Assembly: GCA_031082125.1 (NCBI GenBank)
Contig: JAVHLM010000003.1
Span: forward strand, 224,842 to 288,841
Source: Candidatus Eremiobacterota bacterium
GTDB lineage: Bacteria > Vulcanimicrobiota > CADAWZ01 > Ess09-12
Reading direction: 5' to 3'
Length of the DNA stretch: 64,000 nt
Part shown: positions 17,397-25,790 of the stretch, in pieces
Layout: each line of letters starts with the position of its first letter
Position numbering within the stretch: position 1 is the stretch's first letter
Notes under the pieces: model-generated
The model's database searches: none
The model's input: only the letters and a program-made list of their open reading frames with translations
What the model was told of the DNA's origin: nothing
Translations under genes and position numbers: made by a program

Positions 17397-18104
17397 ATGA
17401 GCAGCCAGATCTGGCAGTTATATAGAATTCAGCTGATTGACAACCAGATTGCCGATATGGCGAAAAAAATTGAAAATCTCACCAGGGGGGAAGAGCTTCT
17501 CGAAGAGCTGGGAAGCCTGGAAAAGTCCCTGGAAGAGATGAAGCAGGAGCTGAAGAAAAGGCAGACCACTTACAAGGACAAGGACCTTGAATGCAAGAAG
17601 TACATCAGCCAGAAGGAGGGCTTCGAAAAGAAGCTTTACAGCGGCCAGATCGCAAGCCATAAAGAACTTGAGAGCTGGCAGGCCGAGGTGCAGAACCTGA
17701 AAAAGAAGCAGAGTGATCTCGATGATGAGCTGCTTGCCATGCTTGATGAGCTCGATGAGAGGGAGAAGAGCATAGGCGAGCAGGAGGCCCTGCTCGGGGA
17801 GAAAAAAGCGGAACACCAGAGGGCCGGCGAAACTTACCAGGAGAGGCTCGATGCCCTTAACGCCGAGGTGGAGAGCCTGAAACAGAAAAGGGAGAAGATG
17901 GAGCAGACCGTGGAGAAATCCCTGATCAAGCAGTTTACCGAGCTCCAGGAGCAGCGCGAGGGAATAGCCGTCGTGAAGGTCCTCAAAGGGATATGCGGAG
18001 GGTGCTATATGAACCTCCCTGAAACGTCCCTTAAACGGATACAGGCCAGAGATTTAGAATTCTGCAGCAACTGCGGAAGGATTTTATTCGCTGATGGCGA
18101 ATGA
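17397..18104 (+). CDS. Coiled-coil protein with C-terminal zinc ribbon (CT398/DUF164 family)
   Basis: 235 residues. Residues ~5-190 are a long antiparallel-type coiled coil rich in Glu, Lys and Leu. The last 45 residues form a C4 zinc ribbon: CGGC ... CSNC (GICGGCYMNLPE, LEFCSNCGRILF). This matches the CT398-like family that in some bacteria contacts flagellar or sigma-54 components, or binds nucleic acid; the function is unsettled. A very good AAAGGAGG precedes the ATG. hpt lies 110 bp upstream. Confidence 0.85.
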   Translation: MSSQIWQLYRIQLIDNQIADMAKKIENLTRGEELLEELGSLEKSLEEMKQELKKRQTTYKDKDLECKKYISQKEGFEKKLYSGQIASHKELESWQAEVQNLKKKQSDLDDELLAMLDELDEREKSIGEQEALLGEKKAEHQRAGETYQERLDALNAEVESLKQKREKMEQTVEKSLIKQFTELQEQREGIAVVKVLKGICGGCYMNLPETSLKRIQARDLEFCSNCGRILFADGE

Positions 18105-18186
18105 GGAAAATTCGTGAAAAAGCTCTCATCATAATGAACCCTGCCGATACTCCAGGGGGAGAGAGCACTTCAGAAAGGAGCCGCAC

Positions 18187-18474
18187 ATGCCCTACAGACC
18201 ATGTGTATACCGACAGTCCCAGCTGGGAATTTTTCAGTGCGAAAAGCATTATTATCAGCACGCCCATCCCAGCATGTATGATGAGCTCTATGAGTTCTGC
18301 ATCGCCAATGTCCCTGACCGGTTCTGTCCTCATATAGACTTCGGATTCAACCTTGAAGGCGAGCCCAAGATTTTCATCAACTGTACCCACACCTACAAGG
18401 CCAGGCCCGTGAGAAGCTTCAAGGAATGTGAGGACTGCGATTTCCCTGACAAGGAAGGCTCATCCCTCGGATAG
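18187..18474 (+). CDS. Small cysteine/histidine-rich protein, unknown
   Basis: 95 residues with seven Cys and several His (FQCEKHYYQHAH, EFCIANVPDRFCPH, INCTHT, FKECEDCDF). The spacing suggests metal binding or disulfides, but no family is recognised. No signal peptide. AAAGGAG lies 6 nt upstream of the ATG, strong support for translation. It lies between the zinc-ribbon gene and the FAD oxidoreductase on the same strand. Function unknown. Confidence 0.7.
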   Translation: MPYRPCVYRQSQLGIFQCEKHYYQHAHPSMYDELYEFCIANVPDRFCPHIDFGFNLEGEPKIFINCTHTYKARPVRSFKECEDCDFPDKEGSSLG

Positions 18475-18547
18475 GCAGTCCCTGCGGGGATAGAATAATA
18501 GTGAGAAGGATTGTACAGACTGCCAGAGTTCTCATGTAACCCAATGG

Positions 18548-18579
18548 TACCCACGGCGAGAACCCGTTCGCTGTGGGTA
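18548..18579 (+). other. Strong hairpin upstream of the FAD oxidoreductase
   Basis: TACCCAC (18548-18554) pairs with GTGGGTA (18573-18579), and GGCGA pairs with TCGCT inside, giving a 12-bp stem with one G-T wobble. Only a weak T-rich tail follows (TTTACTATC). It could be a modest terminator for the 18187 gene or a structured leader, since the start codon of the next gene is 32 bp downstream. Confidence 0.45.
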
Positions 18580-18610
18580 TTTACTATCTCCACCCGAGGA
18601 GGCGAAGCCA

Positions 18611-20026
18611 TTGTCCCATAAGGCATCACCAAAGAAAAACACCTTTGACGTCATCATCATAGGTGCAGGACCTGCAGGTCTTTTTGCCGCCATAGAGCTC
18701 TCGAGATTCTCATCCTTCGACATACTGCTGATAGACAAGGGAAAAAACATCGAGAAACGGAAATGCCCTTCCCAGATCTCTGGGAAAAACTGCATGAAAT
18801 GCAAACCCTGCAGTCTTCTTTTCGGGTGGGGAGGATCCGGCGCCTTCTCGGACGGGAAGCTCACCCTTACCTCGGAAGTAGGGGGAACCCTCTCGAACTA
18901 TACCTCTCCAGCAGAACTGGAGAAGCTCACCACCTATGTGGACAATCTTTACCTCAGTTATGGCGCTCCGCGGGAGCTCTATGACGCCGATGATGACTAC
19001 CTCAAGAGCATTCACAGGAAGGCAGTGCTGGCTCACCTCCTCTTCATCCCTTACAAGATCAGGCACCTGGGGACCGACAAGTGCCTTGAGGTGGTCAAGG
19101 CCATAAGGGACGACCTTGACGAAAAAATCACGATCCTTACCGAGAAAGAGGTAAAGACCATCATCGTGAAAAACTCCCAGGCTGTCGGCATCAGGCTTGC
19201 GAGCGGTGAGGAGTTCAGGGCAAACTACGTGGTGGTGGCCCCCGGACGGCAGGGTGCCGAGTGGCTCACGGGGGAAGCGCACCGCCTCAATATCAAGACC
19301 CTTATCAACCCCGTGGACCTGGGGGTGAGAGTGGAGGTGCCCGCAGAGGTGGCAGAGCCCCTCACAAAAAACATCTACGAGTCCAAGTTCCTTTTCTATT
19401 CAAAAACTTTTGACGACAAGGTGAGAACTTTCTGCATGTGCCCCTATGGCGAGGTAGTCACCGAGTATAGCGACGGGATCCTCACGGTAAACGGCCACAG
19501 TTACAAGGAGAAGAAAACCGACAACACAAATTTTGCGCTTCTTGTGAGCAAGACCTTCACGGAGCCTTTCAAGGACCCCATCTCGTACGGGCAATATATC
19601 TCGCGCCTCGCGAACCTTCTCTCCGGCGGCGTGATGATCCAGCGCCTCGGCGACCTTGAAACAGGGCGGCGCTCCACCGTTGAGCGGATCCAGAAATCCA
19701 TTCTCAAGCCCACCCTCAAGAGTGCCACGCCGGGGGACCTGAGCCTGGTGCTCCCCTACCGCTACCTCTCGAGCCTCATTGACATGCTGAAGGCCCTGGA
19801 TGTGGTGGCTCCAGGCATATATTCGAAATACACCCTCCTCTATGGGGTAGAGGTCAAGTTCTATTCCTCAAGGATTGAAGTGAATGACCGACTGGAAACA
19901 AAGATTCAGAACTTCTTCGTGGCGGGAGACGGCGCAGGGATAACAAGGGGCCTGCTCCAGGCATCCATATCGGGTGTCCTTGTGGCAAGGGAGCTCATGG
20001 CCCGGGAAGGGATGAAAGGAGAGTAG
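18611..20026 (+). CDS. NAD(P)/FAD-dependent oxidoreductase (COG2509-like)
   Basis: 471 residues. The N-terminal FAD-binding Rossmann motif VIIIGAGPAGLFAA is near residue 15 and the C-terminal flavin-binding FVAGDGAGITRGLLQA near 445. A short Cys segment (CPSQISGKNCMKCKPCS) follows the first Rossmann part, as in uncharacterised FAD-dependent dehydrogenases related to BaiN/HI0933-type enzymes. Substrate unknown. TTG start at 18611 chosen because GAGGAGG lies 8 nt upstream and no ATG fits. purA follows after 23 bp on the same strand. Confidence 0.88.
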   Translation: MSHKASPKKNTFDVIIIGAGPAGLFAAIELSRFSSFDILLIDKGKNIEKRKCPSQISGKNCMKCKPCSLLFGWGGSGAFSDGKLTLTSEVGGTLSNYTSPAELEKLTTYVDNLYLSYGAPRELYDADDDYLKSIHRKAVLAHLLFIPYKIRHLGTDKCLEVVKAIRDDLDEKITILTEKEVKTIIVKNSQAVGIRLASGEEFRANYVVVAPGRQGAEWLTGEAHRLNIKTLINPVDLGVRVEVPAEVAEPLTKNIYESKFLFYSKTFDDKVRTFCMCPYGEVVTEYSDGILTVNGHSYKEKKTDNTNFALLVSKTFTEPFKDPISYGQYISRLANLLSGGVMIQRLGDLETGRRSTVERIQKSILKPTLKSATPGDLSLVLPYRYLSSLIDMLKALDVVAPGIYSKYTLLYGVEVKFYSSRIEVNDRLETKIQNFFVAGDGAGITRGLLQASISGVLVARELMAREGMKGE

Positions 20027-20049
20027 CCGGATCTCATCCGGGAGACATT

Positions 20050-21345
20050 ATGAAAAAACCATCGGTATGCGTAATCGTAGGAGCACAATGGGGAGACGAG
20101 GGAAAAGGGAAGATAACCCATTACCTTGCAGACCATGCCCACCTTGTCGCACGGTTCGGCGGAGGGAACAACGCCGGGCACACCATAAGCTTCGGAGGAG
20201 AAAAATTCAAGCTCCACCACGTGCCGTCAGGGATTTTCTTCCAAGACAAGCTCTGTATCCTGGGCAATGGAATGGTCATCGATCCCCAGGTCCTCACTGA
20301 AGAGCTTGAAGGGCTGAGAAAACGGGGCATCGGAGGGGAGAACATCCGCATCTCCGACCGCGCCCATATCATCATGCCTTACCACCGTTATATTGACAGG
20401 AAGCAGGAAGAGACAAGGGGAAAACACATGCTGGGCACCACGGGGAGGGGCATCGGCCCTGCCTATACCGATAAGGTTGCCAGGTCGGGTATAAGGGCTT
20501 CTGATCTTCTTGACAGTGAGCTCTTCATGGAAAAAATCATCATCAACCTTAAGGAGAAAGAAGCGCTGCTTGAAGGAAGCGGTCTCACGGCAGAGGGAAT
20601 CATTGCACAGTATGAGCCGTACATAGAAGCTATGAAGTCCTCCATTACCGACACCTCTCTCATTCTCTACGAGGCTATCAAGAAAGGGAAGAAAATATTG
20701 ATGGAAGGCGCCCAGGGAGCCCTCCTGGACCTTGACTTCGGCACTTATCCCTTTATCACTTCCTCAAATGCCATTGCCGGAAACGCCTCTGTGGGCGCTG
20801 GAATCCCCCCCTGGAGCATCTCGCAGGTCGTAGGCATCTCAAAGGCTTATACAACCCGCGTGGGGACGGGTCCCTTTCCCACCGAGCTGAATGATGATAA
20901 CGGCGGGCACCTGCTGAAGGTGGGCGCCGAATACGGCACCACGACGGGAAGGGCACGTCGGTGCGGGTGGCTTGACGCGGTGATTCTCAGGTTCGCAGTG
21001 CGGATAAACGGCATCACGGAGCTGGCCCTTACCAAGCTCGATGTGCTCAGCGGAATAGATCCTCTCAATATTGCCGTGGCATACCGGCACAGGGGTAAGC
21101 GCCTGGAGAACTTTCCCGCCGACATGAAGGTCCTCGCCGAATGTGAGCCCGAGTATATCCAGATGAAAGGATGGACCGGCGATATAAGCGGCGTCCGTGA
21201 GATCGCCGCGCTCCCCCAGGCAGCCCGTGATTACATGAAAAAGATCGAGGAACTGCTTGAAGTCCCCGTCACCATTGTATCGGTAGGAGCCGACAGGGAT
21301 CAGACAATCGTAGCACCTTTCAGTCTGCTTTCTGTAAGTTCCTGA
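20050..21345 (+). CDS. purA: Adenylosuccinate synthetase
   Basis: 431 residues. It joins IMP and aspartate using GTP, the first committed step to AMP. GAQWGDEGKGK (near 11) is the GTP-binding signature, with NAGHTI and, near 300, TTTGRARRCGWLD, all diagnostic of PurA. Length is normal. It follows the FAD oxidoreductase closely. Its 3' end overlaps the convergent archaemetzincin-like gene by 26 bp. Confidence 0.97.
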   Translation: MKKPSVCVIVGAQWGDEGKGKITHYLADHAHLVARFGGGNNAGHTISFGGEKFKLHHVPSGIFFQDKLCILGNGMVIDPQVLTEELEGLRKRGIGGENIRISDRAHIIMPYHRYIDRKQEETRGKHMLGTTGRGIGPAYTDKVARSGIRASDLLDSELFMEKIIINLKEKEALLEGSGLTAEGIIAQYEPYIEAMKSSITDTSLILYEAIKKGKKILMEGAQGALLDLDFGTYPFITSSNAIAGNASVGAGIPPWSISQVVGISKAYTTRVGTGPFPTELNDDNGGHLLKVGAEYGTTTGRARRCGWLDAVILRFAVRINGITELALTKLDVLSGIDPLNIAVAYRHRGKRLENFPADMKVLAECEPEYIQMKGWTGDISGVREIAALPQAARDYMKKIEELLEVPVTIVSVGADRDQTIVAPFSLLSVSS

Positions 21346-21868
21346 GGATCCTGCTCATGGTTGCCTCGCAGTCCCTGCAGAAAAGAGAGCTTTTTCTGTC
21401 GGTGTCGTTCACGCTGTAGGAGAAATACATCACGCAGTCGCGGTGAAAGCAGTGCTTGAATCCAAGGAGATGCCCCAGGGCATGGGATGCCTCCTTGAGG
21501 GTTCTCGAGAAAAGAAGGTTGGTATCATCGGGGCCTGTTGCAGGGGAAGGCAGGAACTCTGATATGGAAAGGATTCCCACCTTATCGGCCTGGCGGGAGT
21601 AATACATAAAGGCCGCCGTGTCATCATAGAGGTCAATGGCCGTGATGCCCAGACCAAAAATCCCGTCATGGGGCAGACATTCCCTCAGTGTGTCACAAAG
21701 CCTGCTCACAAGGTATTTTCCCTTCGTTTCGTGGTAAGCCGCCAAGGGCACATCGAGAGGGCCAATGAGTGAGAACCGGAAGAGGAAGCGCTCCTCAAGG
21801 GCAGGGATGATGCCCGCCATAAGCCCCGCGTGAATGGTTCCGACCGTGATAAGATAAACTGTTCCCAT
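21320..21868 (-). CDS. Archaemetzincin-like protein with catalytic Glu replaced by Ala
   Basis: 182 residues from ATG 21868. It has the archaemetzincin cysteine/histidine framework: H129, H133, H139-C140, C145, M147 and C164-x2-C167, close to the family pattern HExxHxxGxxHC-x4-CxM-x16/17-CxxC. The general base that follows the first His is Ala130 (codon GCC), so the sequence reads HALGH rather than HELGH. Structural and zinc-binding positions are kept while hydrolysis would be impaired. A longer frame starts at 21943, but it would begin at the predicted transcription start and the extra residues do not resemble the family. Convergent with purA; divergent from the SCIFF-like peptide gene. Confidence 0.85.
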   Translation of the reverse strand: MGTVYLITVGTIHAGLMAGIIPALEERFLFRFSLIGPLDVPLAAYHETKGKYLVSRLCDTLRECLPHDGIFGLGITAIDLYDDTAAFMYYSRQADKVGILSISEFLPSPATGPDDTNLLFSRTLKEASHALGHLLGFKHCFHRDCVMYFSYSVNDTDRKSSLFCRDCEATMSRILRNLQKAD

Positions 21869-21948
21869 GGTACCCACAGGGTGACAGGCTGCAGGAATTC
21901 GGCCCACCACCGTGAATATGATCGGGAAGAATGTTCCTGCCATTATTC

Positions 21949-21977
21949 ATTATACATGATGGGCCCCGGGAGTGCAA
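21949..21977 (-). promoter_or_regulatory. Promoter for the archaemetzincin-like gene
   Basis: Minus strand TTGCAC (21977-21972), 17 bp, TATAAT (21954-21949). Perfect -10, partial -35. Transcription would start near 21942, leaving a leader of about 75 nt to ATG 21868. Confidence 0.5.
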
Positions 21978-22033
21978 GACTGCACCCTGGAGCGCGGGAT
22001 TTCCATAGAAATATTGCATAAAGGAGCAAGGCC

Positions 22034-22195
22034 ATGAAATCAAAGGAAGAAAAACTGGAGCACATCACCATACTCGCCGAACCCTGGCCTCAGGAAGAGC
22101 TTACCGAGGAGTGCACGAAATGCGCCACCTCCTGCCAGTCGGCCTGCAAGACCTCGTGCACCGTGGGAAACATTCCCTGTGAAAAGAGACGGTAG
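22034..22195 (+). CDS. SCIFF-type six-cysteine ranthipeptide precursor
   Basis: 53 residues. A 26-residue acidic leader (LEHITILAEPWPQEELTEE) is followed by a core with Cys at 27, 30, 34, 38, 42 and 49: spacing C-x2-C-x3-C-x3-C-x3-C-x6-C. The core contains TSCQSACKTSCTVGN, which matches the SCIFF family (six cysteines in forty-five residues) as I remember it. SCIFF peptides are precursors whose cysteines are linked to other residues by a radical SAM/SPASM maturase, giving thioethers. AAGGAG lies 7 nt before ATG 22034. No maturase is encoded in this window; the only radical SAM-like gene (5000) is a different family. The gene is divergent from the archaemetzincin-like gene. Product function is unknown even in Clostridia, where SCIFF is almost universal. 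Confidence 0.9.
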   Translation: MKSKEEKLEHITILAEPWPQEELTEECTKCATSCQSACKTSCTVGNIPCEKRR

Positions 22196-22200
22196 GACCC

Positions 22201-22695
22201 TCATTTGAAATCGTCCACGTCTTTCACATCAATATCATCCTTGAGCGGATCATCTCCCCCTGACGAGGAGCCCCCTCCTTGGGAGTCAACATAAACCGCC
22301 GCGGAAGAGGGCTCCCAGCGCACGGAGCACCCGAGAGCCTCTGACATGAACCTGAGTGGAACAAGGGTCCTCTCGTGATGGATGAAGGCTGGGATGGGCA
22401 TGATTTTTGTTCTGCCGTTCACTTTGGCTTTTGTCGAGTTCACCACGATCACCACCTTGTGGTTTCCCCTTGCTGCCCTGACGGTGCCGGTGCTTTTCTC
22501 ATAGGAGATTGCAGCCTTGAAGCGCTCAAGCACTCCCCGCAGCGGGACAAATATGGTGGCCTGGCTCATCATGGGGGGCACATCGGTCTTGATCTTTTTT
22601 CCATCGACGACAAGCTTGATATCCTGGCCTTCACACCGGGCAGCGGTAAATGCCAGGAGCAGGATTACAATTGCAACGAAGGGCCTGTAGTTCAT
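22201..22695 (-). CDS. Secreted copper-amine-oxidase N-terminal-domain-like protein
   Basis: 164 residues from ATG 22695, chosen for GAGGAGG 6 nt upstream; GTG 22698 is too close. Signal peptide (VAIVILLLAFTAA) then one stalk-type domain of the copper amine oxidase N family (PF07833 type): VFVPLRGVLE-like first half (IFVPLRGVLERF) and LVPLRFMSEALGCSVRW. Despite the name, this domain has no copper site and usually acts in extracellular binding. The C-terminus is Gly/Ser then Asp-rich, probably disordered. The stop is 6 bp from the SCIFF-like gene stop (convergent). Confidence 0.8.
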   Translation of the reverse strand: MNYRPFVAIVILLLAFTAARCEGQDIKLVVDGKKIKTDVPPMMSQATIFVPLRGVLERFKAAISYEKSTGTVRAARGNHKVVIVVNSTKAKVNGRTKIMPIPAFIHHERTLVPLRFMSEALGCSVRWEPSSAAVYVDSQGGGSSSGGDDPLKDDIDVKDVDDFK

Positions 22696-22782
22696 CACTT
22701 GCCTCCTCTCACAGGGTGCTTATTTTATTATACCTCATTTTTTTCTCGTTCAAAAGGTGCCGGTTTCTCCATTGCCGCCACA

Positions 22783-22815
22783 CCAAAAATAAAGGCCGTT
22801 GAGCGTTCAACAGCC
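22783..22815 (-). terminator. Intrinsic terminator of the zinc-ribbon gene
   Basis: Read on the minus strand, GGCTGTTGA-ACGC-TCAACGGCC is a 9-bp stem (one G-T wobble) with a 4-nt loop, followed by TTTATTTTT. Classic rho-independent layout. It lies about 75 bp after the stop at 22891 and before the start of the 22695 gene. Confidence 0.75.
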
Positions 22816-22890
22816 TTGTCTTTTAGGGTGAGGACCCTGACCCCCAAAAAGCGACCCTTGCGGGCTTCTTAATAAAAAATCGTGCCCGTG

Positions 22891-23190
22891 CTAGCCGGCC
22901 ACTTCTAACTTGTCATAGCATTCACGGCAGTAAACAGGCTTTCCCTGGGTAGGCTTGAATGGAACCTTTGTAGGTTTCTTGCAGGCCTCGCACACCACAT
23001 CGATAAGTGGCTTGAATCCTTTCTGGCCGTGGTTTGTCTTGTTGTGTTTCCTCGATGCGCGGCATTGTGGACAGCGGACAGGTTCGTTCTCAAAACCCTT
23101 TTTCTCATAGAACTCCTGTTCACCGGCGGTAAAGGTAAACTCCTTGCCGCAATCCCGGCAGTTCAACATTTTGTCCTGAAATTCTGCCAA
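22891..23190 (-). CDS. Zinc-ribbon domain protein
   Basis: 99 residues. Two C4 clusters: CRDCGKEF ... CPQC and CEACKK ... CREC. The first matches the probable zinc-binding domain seen in many small bacterial proteins (zf-Tbcl/CxxC-x17-CxxC type), the second a CxxC_CxxC module. Function unknown; likely nucleic-acid or protein binding. TTG start at 23190, supported by AAGGAGG 8 nt upstream. It has its own promoter and terminator, so it is monocistronic. Confidence 0.85.
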   Translation of the reverse strand: MAEFQDKMLNCRDCGKEFTFTAGEQEFYEKKGFENEPVRCPQCRASRKHNKTNHGQKGFKPLIDVVCEACKKPTKVPFKPTQGKPVYCRECYDKLEVAG

Positions 23191-23345
23191 CCCCGATTCC
23201 TCCTTACCAAATGATTCCGACCTGCATCACCCTGAAAAATCATGGCTGTTACGGTTTCTCAAGAGATGGTAAAAAAGTGGTCCTCCGCAAGTACCTCTCA
23301 TTCTGCAACCATTGCAATGACTGAAGGATCTGCAAAGTCTTCCCT

Positions 23346-23374
23346 ATTATAGCATTAAATTCTGCCTGCCGCAA
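23346..23374 (-). promoter_or_regulatory. Extended -10 promoter for the zinc-ribbon gene
   Basis: Minus strand TTGCGG (23374-23369), 17 bp, TATAAT (23351-23346) with TGC immediately upstream. It gives a leader of about 150 nt to the TTG start at 23190. I see no gene in 23191-23439. Confidence 0.6.
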
Positions 23375-23439
23375 GAGATTTTCGAAATTTTTCACAGGCC
23401 GTGGAAAAGAAAAGCATCAAAGAGAAGGGCACCGGCTCA

Positions 23440-23715
23440 TCAGAAACGCCAGAGCTCCAGCATAAGCCAGGCTTCTGCGAGCACGATGAAGGAGGCGATG
23501 ACACAGAGGACCTTCCAGCGATAGGAAAGGTGCTGCTGGAAAAAGGCCAGAAGCAGCATCAGGGAGATAAGCTGCATGATGGCAAGACGGCATGTGTTAT
23601 GGGTGAGGTAAAAAAAGGGGATGTATTCCGGCCAGAGAAAGAGAAGGCCCAGGAAACAGAAAAAAAGCGTGATAGTGACCACATTGATATAGAAAATCAC
23701 TTTTCGCCAGCTCAT
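23440..23715 (-). CDS. Small integral membrane protein downstream of ftsH
   Basis: 91 residues with three likely membrane helices (VVTITLFFCFLGLLFLW, LAIMQLISLMLLLAFF, VLCVIASFIVLAEAWL). Family not recognised. It starts 14 bp after the ftsH stop with AGGATAGGG in front, so it is the probable last gene of the tilS-hpt-ftsH operon. It may assist or be unrelated to FtsH; nothing in the sequence decides. Confidence 0.6.
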   Translation of the reverse strand: MSWRKVIFYINVVTITLFFCFLGLLFLWPEYIPFFYLTHNTCRLAIMQLISLMLLLAFFQQHLSYRWKVLCVIASFIVLAEAWLMLELWRF

Positions 23716-23729
23716 CTGTTACCCTATCC

Positions 23730-25661
23730 TCATGACTCAAAGGCAAGGCGATTCGAGGAGTTTCCCTCGCCGAAGACATCCTTGAGGGAACCTTCCGGAG
23801 GCGTCGCGGCCTCCTGCTCCGAATCAGGCTCCTCTTCCGGCTTCTCTGCAGATTCCTCCCGGGAATCCCCCTCATCATCAAGGAGTCTGTCGAGCTCCTC
23901 CCCCTCGAGGACTTCTTTTTCAAGGAGCACTTCCACGATCTTCTCAAGATCGTTTCTATGGCCGTTAAGAATCTCTTTCGCTCTCACGTAGGAGGAGTCA
24001 ACTATGGCATGGACTTCATCGTCTATGGTGTTTCCCACGGACTCAGAGTAATTCCTGTCCTCCATGATGTCCCTTCCCAGAAATACCTGTTCATGCTTTT
24101 TCCCGTAGGTGAGGGGTCCGAGCTTTTCACTCATGCCGTACTTGGTGACAATGTTCCGCGCAATCTCCGTGCTCCTCTCCAGGTCATTGGAGGCGCCCGT
24201 GGTAAGCTCTCCGAAGACTATCTCCTCGGCGACTCTCCCCCCCAGGAGCTTGATAATCTCTGCCACGAGCTCTTTTTTGGATCGCAGGTGCTTGTCTTCT
24301 GCGGGCATGGTCCACGTGATGCCAAGCGCCATGCCGCGCGGCAGAATCGTCACTTTTCTCACCGGGTCGGCATCAGGGAGAAGCTTCGCTATGAGGGCAT
24401 GCCCCGCTTCATGATAGGCCGTGACCTTCTTCTCCTTGTCGCTTATGATCCGGCTCTTGCGCTCAGGGCCTACAATGACCCTGTCGATGGCCTCCTCGCA
24501 GTCCGGCATCTCTATCTTCGACTTGTTGGTCCGGGCGGCCAGGAGGGCCGCCTCGTTGAGGAGATTCTCCAGATCGGCACCGGAGAAGCCCGGTGTCCTC
24601 CTCGCAATGATATCCAGATCCACCGTGGTATCAATCGGCTTGCCCCTTGAGTGGACCTTCAGGATGGCCTTGCGCCCCGCCACGTCGGGCTTGTCAACCA
24701 CTACATGCCTGTCGAATCTTCCCGGGCGAAGGAGCGCCGGGTCCAGCACATCGGGCCTGTTGGTCGCGGCGAGGACTATCACGCCGTTGTTCGGCTCAAA
24801 ACCATCCATCTCGACAAGGAGCTGGTTCAGCGTCTGCTCCCTCTCATCGTGGCCGCCGCCGAGGCCCGCGCCGCGCTGCCTTCCCACAGCATCTATCTCG
24901 TCCACGAAGACAATGCACGGCGCCGATTTCTTCGACTGCTCGAAGAGATCCCTCACCCTTGATGCTCCCACTCCCACAAACATCTCGACAAAATCAGAGC
25001 CGCTGATGTAAAAGAAGGGCACGCCGGCTTCACCGGCTATGGCCCGCCCAAGGAGCGTCTTTCCGGTTCCCGGCGCTCCAAGGAGCAGCACGCCCTTGGG
25101 TATCCTGGCTCCAAGAGCCTGGTATTTCTTGGGGTACTTCAGAAAGTCAACGACTTCCTTGAGCTCTTCCTTGGCTTCCTCGACGCCTGCCACGTCTTCA
25201 AAGGTGACCTTCGACCTGTTGTCAGTGAGAAGCTTTGCCCTGCTCCTCCCGAAGGAGAAAGCCTGGCTTCCCCCTGACTGCGCCTGCCTGAGGATCAGGA
25301 AAATGAAGCCTATCAGCAGCAGGTAGGGGAAAAAGTTGAGGGCTACATACCACCAGGGGGTGTCGGTGGGAGGCGATGCCTTGACCACCACGCTGTTCGA
25401 CTCGAGAAACTCGGCGAGCTTGTCATCTTCATAAGGAATGAATGTCTTGAACTTTGCATCCTTGGGGGTTTTAAGGATGCCCCTCAACTCCGTGTGGGAG
25501 ATGGTGACTTCCTTGACATTCCCGCTCTGCACTTCCTTCCTGAACTCGCTGTAATTCAAATCCTTCACATCAGTCGATGAGGTGCGGTATCTTTCCAGAA
25601 GCAGAAAGCCCAGTATGAAGATCATCAACCACACGCCAAAGGGCCTTAAAAATTTACCCAA
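23730..25661 (-). CDS. ftsH: ATP-dependent zinc metalloprotease FtsH
   Basis: 643 residues. A membrane-anchored AAA+ protease that degrades misfolded and regulatory membrane proteins. Membrane helices at ~9-22 and ~105-124 flank a small extracytoplasmic domain. Walker A GAPGTGKT at 195-202, Walker [10 protein letters not shown] (near 250), second region of homology [18 protein letters not shown], zinc motif HEAGH at 417-421. The acidic tail ([16 protein letters not shown]) is normal. TTG start at 25661 with AGGGGAGG 7 nt upstream. Follows hpt in the conserved tilS-hpt-ftsH order. Confidence 0.97.
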   Translation of the reverse strand: MGKFLRPFGVWLMIFILGFLLLERYRTSSTDVKDLNYSEFRKEVQSGNVKEVTISHTELRGILKTPKDAKFKTFIPYEDDKLAEFLESNSVVVKASPPTDTPWWYVALNFFPYLLLIGFIFLILRQAQSGGSQAFSFGRSRAKLLTDNRSKVTFEDVAGVEEAKEELKEVVDFLKYPKKYQALGARIPKGVLLLGAPGTGKTLLGRAIAGEAGVPFFYISGSDFVEMFVGVGASRVRDLFEQSKKSAPCIVFVDEIDAVGRQRGAGLGGGHDEREQTLNQLLVEMDGFEPNNGVIVLAATNRPDVLDPALLRPGRFDRHVVVDKPDVAGRKAILKVHSRGKPIDTTVDLDIIARRTPGFSGADLENLLNEAALLAARTNKSKIEMPDCEEAIDRVIVGPERKSRIISDKEKKVTAYHEAGHALIAKLLPDADPVRKVTILPRGMALGITWTMPAEDKHLRSKKELVAEIIKLLGGRVAEEIVFGELTTGASNDLERSTEIARNIVTKYGMSEKLGPLTYGKKHEQVFLGRDIMEDRNYSESVGNTIDDEVHAIVDSSYVRAKEILNGHRNDLEKIVEVLLEKEVLEGEELDRLLDDEGDSREESAEKPEEEPDSEQEAATPPEGSLKDVFGEGNSSNRLAFES

Positions 25662-25790
25662 CAGATTACCTCCCCTGTGCCAGTCATCGGGCCTGCCCCA
25701 TAAGGGCTCCCTCTGTTATTTCAATAGTATGGCCTATTCGCCTTCATTCCTATTGATCCTGTTTTTTCCCAAAAGACTCTTGAGCGGTCC

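Noticed and set aside
22755..22890. Possible riboswitch or RNA gene near 22800
   Set aside because: The structure is fully explained as a stem plus T-tail terminator of the minus-strand zinc-ribbon gene.
24421..25011. Long open frames on the plus strand within ftsH
   Set aside because: They lie inside the conserved AAA domain of ftsH, are Arg/Ser-rich shadows and have no ribosome sites.
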